A stretch of 11,490 nt of DNA from the NCBI GenBank assembly GCA_012837465.1, contig DURG01000042.1, forward strand, positions 1 through 11,490. The letters run 5' to 3'. The notes under the pieces are model-generated. The model searched no databases and had not been told where the DNA came from. It worked only from the letters and a program-made list of their open reading frames with translations. The DNA comes from Propionibacterium sp. (GTDB lineage Bacteria > Actinomycetota > Actinomycetes > Propionibacteriales > Propionibacteriaceae). Positions 6,121 to 11,490 of the stretch are shown here, in pieces. Position 1 is the first letter of the stretch; each line of letters opens with the position of its first letter. The position numbers and the translations under genes were made by a program.

Positions 6121-6147
6121 GCGTCCTGAGTGCACTCGTGAGGGACG
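6121..6147. repeat. 27-bp direct repeat, copy 1
   Basis: The first of two identical 27-bp copies begins 6 bp after the glnA stop. Each contains the perfect palindrome GAGTGCACTC and is bounded by complementary CGTCC/GGACG ends, so the RNA can form an outer 5-bp stem with an inner GAG/CTC stem and a 4-nt bulge. Copy 1 is followed within 10 nt by TTTT (6153-6156), so it might act as a weak glnA terminator. Confidence 0.75.
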
Positions 6148-6163
6148 GACGGTTTTCACCACC

Positions 6164-6190
6164 GCGTCCTGAGTGCACTCGTGAGGGACG
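6164..6190. repeat. 27-bp direct repeat, copy 2
   Basis: This is an exact second copy of 6121-6147, offset by 43 bp. It overlaps a further inverted repeat, CACTCGT (6176-6182) with ACGAGTG (6192-6198). No T run follows. The repeat may be a binding site or an interspersed genomic repeat; I do not recognise the family. Confidence 0.75.
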
Positions 6191-6211
6191 AACGAGTGTG
6201 TATCGAAGGAC

Positions 6212-6253
6212 CGATGCCGGGGACTACATCGAATGATGGAGTCCCCGGCATCG
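6212..6253. terminator. Strong stem-loop between glnA and MMPL gene
   Basis: Perfect 14-bp arms, CGATGCCGGGGACT (6212-6225) and AGTCCCCGGCATCG (6240-6253), enclose a 14-nt loop. There is no U tract on either side, as is common for actinobacterial terminators. It most likely ends glnA transcripts, but such a symmetric element could also be a protein-binding or mRNA-stabilising structure. The MMPL start is 34 bp downstream. Confidence 0.55.
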
Positions 6254-6274
6254 CGCGTTGTGGAATGCTGCCCA

Positions 6275-6280
6275 TAGACT
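6275..6280 (+). promoter_or_regulatory. Candidate -10 box for leaderless MMPL transcript
   Basis: TAGACT is followed by 7 nt and the GTG start at 6288, without a ribosome binding site. This is the same arrangement as before the RDD gene. No convincing -35 is visible; that region is occupied by the right arm of the stem-loop. Confidence 0.4.
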
Positions 6281-6287
6281 CCACTGC

Positions 6288-8411
6288 GTGAGAAATTCCC
6301 GAGCCCTTCGTGCTGTCGTAGCAATCGCCATCGCCCTCGTCTGGCTGGTGGGAGCCGGCATCGGCGGACCCTACTTCGGGAAGGTCTCCGAGGTGGCCGA
6401 GAACGACGCCTCGCAGTTCCTGCCCGCCAGCGCCGAATCCACCAAGGTCGACGACCGCTACCTCGACTTCGTCGGCAACGACGAGCTCCCTGCGATCGTC
6501 ATCTTCCATGCCGACGAGCAGTTCACCGACGCCCAGCTCGAGGAGCTGGGTGCGCTCGGGGAGAATCTGGCCGACGAGGCGGGCGTGCTCAGCAGCTCCC
6601 CGCTGGTGCCCTCCGAGGACGGCGAGGCGGCCCAGCTGTTCCTCGGCCTCGACCCGGACCTGCCGCCCGATGACGCGGTCTCCGAGCTGCGCGCCATCCT
6701 GGATGCCGAGACCCCCGAAGGCGTCACCCAGTACCTGACCGGGCCGGCCGGCTTCAGCGCGGACATCGTCGAGGCCTTCGCCGGCATCGACGGGTTGCTG
6801 CTCATCGTGGCGCTCAGCGTGGTGCTGGTCATCCTGCTGATCGTCTACCGCTCGCTGATCCTGCCCTTCGCCGTGTTGTCGACCAGCGTGTTCGCCCTCT
6901 GCGTGGCGCTGCTGGTCAACTGGTGGCTGGCCAAGGCCGACATCGTCGTGCTCACTGGCCAGACCCAGGGCATCCTCTTCATCCTCGTGATCGGCGCCGC
7001 GACCGACTACTCGCTGCTCTACACGGCCCGCTACGCCGAGGAGCTCAAGCGCAACCCGTCGCGCGCCACCGCCACCTGGAAGGCCGTCAAGGGCGTCGTC
7101 GAACCCATCCTTGCCTCGGGCGGCACCGTCATCGCGGGCCTCATGTGCCTGCTGCTGAGCGACCTGGTCTCCAACCGCTCGCTGGGCCCCGTCGCCTCCA
7201 TCGGCATCGGCTTCGCGATGCTCGCGGCGCTGACCATGCTGCCTGCGCTGCTCTACCTCATGGGCCGCACCTCCTACTGGCCGCGCCGCCCCCGCTACCT
7301 GCCGGACCGCACCGACGACGACCAGCTCACCGAAGGCATCTACGCCAAGGCCGCCGCGCTGGTCAAGCGCGCGCCGCGCACCGTGTGGATCGTGTGCGTC
7401 GTGCTGCTGGCCGCCGGCGCGGCCTTCATGCCCACGCTCAAGGCCGACGGCGTGCCGCCCAGCGAGTTCGTGCTCGGCCAGTCCGACGCCCGCGACGGCC
7501 AGAACCTGCTCGGGGAGCACTTCCCAGGCGGCTCCGGCAGCCCGGCCCGCGTCCTGATCGACGAGGCGGATTTCGACGAGGTGGCAGAGGTCCTGCTCAC
7601 CACCGACGGCGTCGACTCGGTCTCCGTCGTCTCCAGTGACTCCCCCTCGGGTTCGGCCCCAGTCACGGAGGACGGCATCCAGGCCTTCGGGCCCCCCGGG
7701 ACCCCGGCACCCGAGCCCACCGTCGACGACGGCCAGGTCATGCTGTTGGCCACCCTTGGCGACGCGCCGGACAGCGAGCTCGCCATCGACACCGTCCGCG
7801 ACCTCCGCACGGAACTCGAGGGCACGGCGCAGATCGGCGGCCAGACCGCCGTCGACATCGATACGCGAGACACCTCGGCCCGCGACCGCACGCTGATCAT
7901 CCCGATCGTGCTGCTGGTGATCCTGGTCATCTTGATCTTCCTGCTGCGCAGCGTCTTGGCCCCCGTGCTGCTGATCCTCACCACCGCGCTGAGCTTCGGC
8001 ACGGCCATGGGCACCGCGGCCATCGTGTTCAACCACATCCTGGACTTCCCAGGCGCAGATCCCTCGGTGCCGCTCTACGGGTTCGTCTTCCTCGTGGCGT
8101 TGGGCATCGACTACAACATCTTCCTGATGACCCGCGTGCGCGAGGAATCCATCAAGCACGGCACCCGCAAGGGCATCCTCACCGGCCTGTCCGTCACGGG
8201 CGGCGTCATCACCTCCGCCGGCCTGGTGCTCGCGGCGACGTTCGCGGCGCTGGCCGTGATCCCGGTGCTGTTCTTGGCGCAGCTGGCCTTCATCGTGGCC
8301 TTCGGCGTGCTGCTGGACACCTTCCTGGTGCGCACGCTGCTGGTGCCGGCGCTGAGCTACGACATCGGCGCGAAGATCTGGTGGCCCTCCAAGCTCCAGC
8401 ACAAGCAGTGA
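6288..8411 (+). CDS. MMPL/RND-family membrane transporter
   Basis: A 707-residue inner-membrane protein with the duplicated RND layout: TM1 at about 7-26, a first extracytoplasmic domain at about 30-165, a TM bundle at 168-325, TM7 at about 365-380, a second soluble domain at 385-530, and a final TM bundle at 533-690. The proton-relay type motifs are GAATDYSLLYTARYAEE (D240-Y241) in the first half and ALGIDYNIFLMTRVREE (D608-Y609) in the second, the Asp-Tyr pairs typical of MmpL proteins and YdfJ-like exporters. It probably uses the proton gradient to export lipids or hydrophobic compounds; the substrate cannot be told. At about 700 residues it is shorter than mycobacterial MmpL proteins with large C-terminal tails. 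I chose GTG 6288, which gives MRNSRALRAVVAIAIALVWL; TTG 6258 in frame sits almost on the stem-loop. The gene appears monocistronic, with a hairpin downstream. Confidence 0.88.
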   Translation: MRNSRALRAVVAIAIALVWLVGAGIGGPYFGKVSEVAENDASQFLPASAESTKVDDRYLDFVGNDELPAIVIFHADEQFTDAQLEELGALGENLADEAGVLSSSPLVPSEDGEAAQLFLGLDPDLPPDDAVSELRAILDAETPEGVTQYLTGPAGFSADIVEAFAGIDGLLLIVALSVVLVILLIVYRSLILPFAVLSTSVFALCVALLVNWWLAKADIVVLTGQTQGILFILVIGAATDYSLLYTARYAEELKRNPSRATATWKAVKGVVEPILASGGTVIAGLMCLLLSDLVSNRSLGPVASIGIGFAMLAALTMLPALLYLMGRTSYWPRRPRYLPDRTDDDQLTEGIYAKAAALVKRAPRTVWIVCVVLLAAGAAFMPTLKADGVPPSEFVLGQSDARDGQNLLGEHFPGGSGSPARVLIDEADFDEVAEVLLTTDGVDSVSVVSSDSPSGSAPVTEDGIQAFGPPGTPAPEPTVDDGQVMLLATLGDAPDSELAIDTVRDLRTELEGTAQIGGQTAVDIDTRDTSARDRTLIIPIVLLVILVILIFLLRSVLAPVLLILTTALSFGTAMGTAAIVFNHILDFPGADPSVPLYGFVFLVALGIDYNIFLMTRVREESIKHGTRKGILTGLSVTGGVITSAGLVLAATFAALAVIPVLFLAQLAFIVAFGVLLDTFLVRTLLVPALSYDIGAKIWWPSKLQHKQ

Positions 8412-8417
8412 CCGCTG

Positions 8418-8445
8418 CGGGCCTCCGGTCGAGACCGGGGGCCCG
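8418..8445 (+). terminator. Hairpin terminator after MMPL gene
   Basis: GGGCCTCCGGT (8419-8429) pairs with ACCGGGGGCCC (8434-8444), with one G-U pair and a CGAG loop; C8418-G8445 extends it. It starts 7 nt after the stop codon. There is no U tract, so it would be a U-less actinobacterial-type terminator. Confidence 0.65.
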
Positions 8446-8452
8446 TCGGCGG

Positions 8453-8458
8453 TAGCCT
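8453..8458 (+). promoter_or_regulatory. Candidate purL -10 element
   Basis: TAGCCT follows the MMPL terminator hairpin and would place the transcript start near 8465, about 30 nt before the purL ATG. It fits TAnnnT; no clear -35 is visible. Confidence 0.35.
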
Positions 8459-8494
8459 GTCGGTGTCGAATCCCACCGATCCGGAGGATCCCCC

Positions 8495-11490
8495 ATGCTG
8501 TCGTCGAGCCACTCCCCCGAACTCATGCTGGTGCCGGGAGGCTCGGCTCTCCCGCCCTTCCGCATCGAGGCCCGCCTCGCGCGGATCCTGGAGGTCGCGC
8601 CACAGGTGAGCGCGCTGACGGCGCGCCACGTGTACGTGGTCGCCTCCGACGAGGAACTCTCCGATGGGGACGCCCAGGCCGTGACCCGGGTGCTGCTCGA
8701 CGGCGAGCAGTCAGCCGCACACGACGATGACGCCACCTCGATCGTGATCGCTCCGCGCCTGGGCACCATCTCCCCCTGGTCCAGCCGGGCGACCGAGGTG
8801 CTGCACAATTGCGGCCTCGATTCCGTCTCCCGCGTCGAGCGGATCACCCAGTACGCGCTCACCGTCGACGGTGAACCCCTCACCCATGAGCAGTGGGACG
8901 CCTGCGCCGCCGTGCTGCACGACCGGATGACCGAAACCGTGCTGGGCGTCACCCCTGAGGCTTGGAGCCTGTTCCTGACGCACGAGGCAGCGCCGATGGA
9001 GCGCATCGACGTGCTGGGTGGCGGCCGCGCCGCGCTCGAGGAGGCCAACGAGGCGAACGCCTGGGCCCTGTCCGAGGACGAGATCGAGTACCTCGTCGAG
9101 GCGTTCACGAAGCTGGACCGCAACCCCACCGACGTCGAACTGACGATGTTCGCCCAGGCCAACTCGGAGCACTGCCGCCACAAGATCTTCAACGCGGAGT
9201 TCATCGTCGACGGGGAGCCCAAGGAGCGCTCCCTGTTCGGCATGATCCGCCACACCGAGGAAGTGGCCGGCGGGCCGGAGAACGGCACGATCGTCGCCTA
9301 CAAGGACAACTCCTCAATCATGGCCGGCGGGCCCACCACCCGTTTCCTCCCCGATGCCGGCGCCGGCTACACCGCGCCGTCCACGTACGCGGAGCGTCCG
9401 GGCGAGACGCACGTGCTGATGAAGGTCGAGACCCACAACCACCCCACCGCCATCTCCCCCTTCCCGGGCGCGGCCACCGGCAACGGCGGCGAGATTCGCG
9501 ACGAGGGCGCCACCGGCCGGGGGTCGCAGCCCAAGGCTGGCATCGTCGGCGTGATGGTCTCCAACCTCAACCTGCCCGGCACCGATGAGCCGTGGGAGGC
9601 CGAGAAGGTCGGCCTGCCCGCCCACTTCGCCACCCCCATCGACGTCGTGCTCGAGTCGGCCGCCGGCGGCGCGTCCTACAACAACGAGTACGGCCGCCCC
9701 GGCATCGGCGGGTTCTTCCGCGTCTACGAGCAGTCGGTCGACGGCGTGCGACGCGGCTACCACAAGCCCATCATGAGCGCGGGCGGCATGGGTTCGATCA
9801 GCGTCGAACAGACTGACAAGGTGCTCTTCGGCGAAGGTTCACTGCTCATCCAGATGGGCGGGCCGGGCATGCTGATCGGCATGGGCGGTGGCGCCGCGTC
9901 GTCGATGGCGGCCGAGTCCACCACCGCCGAACTCGACTTCGACTCCGTGCAGCGCAGCAACCCCGACATGCAGCGTCGCGTGCAGGAGGTCATCGACGCC
10001 TGCACCGCCCTCGGTGAGGGCAACCCCATCCTCGCCATCCACGACGTGGGCGCCGGCGGCCTGTCGAATGCCTTCCCCGAACTGGTCCACGACGCCGGCA
10101 TGGGGGCCCTCTTCGACCTCGACGCGGTGCCGCTCGCCGATCCGGGCTTGGCACCGAAGGAGATCTGGTCCAACGAGTCGCAGGAGCGCTACGTCCTGGC
10201 GATCGCGCCGGAGTCGCTCGAGCAGTTCACCGCGATCTGCAACCGGGAGCGCGCAGAGTTCGCAGTGCTGGGCGTGGCCGTCGACGACGGCCAACTGGTC
10301 GTCGCCAGGGGTGACGACGAGTCCGATGAGGACCCCGCGGTCGACATGCCGCTCGAGGTCCTCCTGGGCAAGGCCCCGAAGATGACCCGCGACGTCACCC
10401 GTGTCGAGCGCAACACCCCCGAGCTGGACCTCTCCCGCTACGCCGACACTGGCGTCCTGCGCGACGCGGCCTACGCCGTGCTACGCCACCCGAGCGTCGC
10501 CTCCAAGCGCTTCCTCGTCACCGGCGGCGACCGCACCGCTGGCGGCCTGACGCACCGCGACCAGATGGTGGGCCCTTGGCAGGTGCCCGTCGCCGACGTG
10601 GCCGTGACCCTCACCGACATGGTGGGCCTGTCCGGCCAGGCCATGAGTTCCGGCGAGCGCACGCCTCTTGCCTCCGTGGATGCCCCGGCCTCCGGCCGCA
10701 TGGCAGTGGCCGAGTCGATCACCAACCTGCTCGCCGCACCCATCACCCTCAACCGCGTCAAGCTGTCCTGCAACTGGATGGCCGCCTGCGGCGAGGACGG
10801 GGAGGACGCCGCGCTGTACGACACCGTCCACGCCGTCGCGATGGAGCTGTGCCCGGCGCTGGGCGTGAGCGTGCCCGTGGGCAAGGACTCCCTCTCGATG
10901 CGCGCCAAGTGGAACGACGAGGCCGGCGAGACCCACCAGGTCACCTCCCCCGTCTCGCTGGTGGTCTCCGCCTTCGTCTCACTCGACGACGTCACGGGCA
11001 CGCTGACCCCCCAGGTTGCTGCCGAGCAGACGTTGCTGCTGGTCGACCTGGGCGCAGGCGCCGACCGCCTCGGCGGCTCGATGCTCGCCCAGGTGGGCGG
11101 CGCATTCGGCGGCAAGGTGCCGGATCTCGACGACCCGGCCCGCCTCGTCGCGCTCGTCGACGGCGTCAACACGCTGCGCCGCGACGGGCTGCTCTCCGCC
11201 TACCACGACCGCTCCGACGGAGGCCTCTGGGCCGCGGCGGTGGAGATGGCGCTGGCCGGCGCCACCGGCCTCGACCTCGAGGTGGGCTCCGTGGCCCAGC
11301 TGTTCAGCGAAGAGTTGGGCGCGGTGCTGGCCGTGCCCAACGAATCCGCCAACGACGCCGTCGCCCTGCTCGAGGGCGCCGGGCTCGGCGGGATGGTCAG
11401 CCGCATCGGCACCACCCGCGCGGACCGCCGCGTCACCGTGCAGGTGGCGGGCACCGACGCACTCGACGAGGCGCTGCGCGACCTCGGCTA
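8495..11490 (+). CDS. purL: Phosphoribosylformylglycinamidine synthase, long form, 3' end missing
   Basis: The first 998 residues of FGAM synthase, which converts FGAR, glutamine and ATP to FGAM in step four of purine synthesis. The start ATG 8495 has GGAGG (8483-8487) 7 nt upstream. An N-terminal PurS-like domain (about 18-150, including GTISPWSSRATEVLHNCGL) and a linker domain (about 170-220, ending in FAQANSEHCRHK) precede the first AIRS-type ATP-binding unit (ETHNHPTAISPFPGAATG at 312-329; DVGAGGLSNA at 517-526). The second unit has TGGDRTAGGL (676-685), VGPWQVPVAD (692-701), PVGKDSLSM (794-802) and HDRSDGGL (904-911). The order and sequence match the E. coli-type PurL of about 1,290 residues; the glutaminase domain with its catalytic cysteine would lie beyond the window. 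Most actinobacteria instead have a PurL of about 750 residues with separate PurS and PurQ. No frameshift is seen. Confidence 0.95.
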   Translation, partial: MLSSSHSPELMLVPGGSALPPFRIEARLARILEVAPQVSALTARHVYVVASDEELSDGDAQAVTRVLLDGEQSAAHDDDATSIVIAPRLGTISPWSSRATEVLHNCGLDSVSRVERITQYALTVDGEPLTHEQWDACAAVLHDRMTETVLGVTPEAWSLFLTHEAAPMERIDVLGGGRAALEEANEANAWALSEDEIEYLVEAFTKLDRNPTDVELTMFAQANSEHCRHKIFNAEFIVDGEPKERSLFGMIRHTEEVAGGPENGTIVAYKDNSSIMAGGPTTRFLPDAGAGYTAPSTYAERPGETHVLMKVETHNHPTAISPFPGAATGNGGEIRDEGATGRGSQPKAGIVGVMVSNLNLPGTDEPWEAEKVGLPAHFATPIDVVLESAAGGASYNNEYGRPGIGGFFRVYEQSVDGVRRGYHKPIMSAGGMGSISVEQTDKVLFGEGSLLIQMGGPGMLIGMGGGAASSMAAESTTAELDFDSVQRSNPDMQRRVQEVIDACTALGEGNPILAIHDVGAGGLSNAFPELVHDAGMGALFDLDAVPLADPGLAPKEIWSNESQERYVLAIAPESLEQFTAICNRERAEFAVLGVAVDDGQLVVARGDDESDEDPAVDMPLEVLLGKAPKMTRDVTRVERNTPELDLSRYADTGVLRDAAYAVLRHPSVASKRFLVTGGDRTAGGLTHRDQMVGPWQVPVADVAVTLTDMVGLSGQAMSSGERTPLASVDAPASGRMAVAESITNLLAAPITLNRVKLSCNWMAACGEDGEDAALYDTVHAVAMELCPALGVSVPVGKDSLSMRAKWNDEAGETHQVTSPVSLVVSAFVSLDDVTGTLTPQVAAEQTLLLVDLGAGADRLGGSMLAQVGGAFGGKVPDLDDPARLVALVDGVNTLRRDGLLSAYHDRSDGGLWAAAVEMALAGATGLDLEVGSVAQLFSEELGAVLAVPNESANDAVALLEGAGLGGMVSRIGTTRADRRVTVQVAGTDALDEALRDLG

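Noticed and set aside
6115..6287. CRISPR-like array from the two 27-bp repeats
   Set aside because: There are only two copies with a 16-bp gap, no cas genes and no further units.
6156..8402. 748-codon minus-strand ORF opposite the MMPL gene
   Set aside because: The product is rich in Gln/Arg/Gly/His/Asp repeats typical of the antisense frame of a GC-rich membrane protein gene; the sense frame has clear RND motifs.

Overview
The window is GC-rich, with actinobacterial codon use, GTG starts, U-poor terminator hairpins and a GlnA of the actinobacterial type (start MFQ, ATG at 4693). I read it as a chromosomal segment of a high-GC Actinomycetota. A propionibacterium-like lineage is a guess from general gene content and is not demonstrated. 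There is no rRNA, tRNA, CRISPR array or recognisable insertion sequence.

Layout: (a) 2-883, C-terminal part of a RecF/COG4637-like ATPase, whose stop codon abuts (b) the stop codon of a minus-strand RDD-family membrane protein (884-1306). (c) A minus-strand pair reads toward the RDD gene: a sulfide:quinone oxidoreductase (1505-2968) and, 5 bp behind it, a 55-residue Met/His-rich protein (1332-1499). (d) Divergent from it is a DAACS/SDF-family symporter (3228-4580), preceded by a 22-codon upstream ORF (3115-3183). That ORF looks like the VDLCR-type cysteine leader peptides of actinobacteria and lies on mutually exclusive hairpins. (e) glnA, glutamine synthetase I-beta (4693-6114), has four GlnR-like half-sites at 11-bp spacing upstream. 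(f) 6115-6287 is a structured intergenic region with a 27-bp direct repeat and a 14-bp perfect stem-loop. (g) An MMPL/RND-type membrane exporter lies at 6288-8411. (h) A long-form purL (8495 to the window end, incomplete) follows.

The most interesting part is 1332-4580, which reads as a small sulfur module: sulfide oxidation with a candidate small partner protein on one side and a symporter on the other. The symporter's altered cation-site residues resemble the cystine (TcyP/YdjN) branch rather than the aspartate/glutamate branch. Two different sulfur-related control signals sit in the shared intergenic region: a C-tract inverted repeat resembling CsoR/CstR-family operators, and the cysteine-containing leader ORF. 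The module separates an RDD gene from glnA, two genes that are neighbours in Mycobacterium and Streptomyces, so it may be a lineage-specific insertion.

The remaining genes (glnA, MMPL exporter, purL) look ordinary. The purL is the single-chain form with an N-terminal PurS-like domain, not the short form used by most actinobacteria with separate PurS and PurQ.
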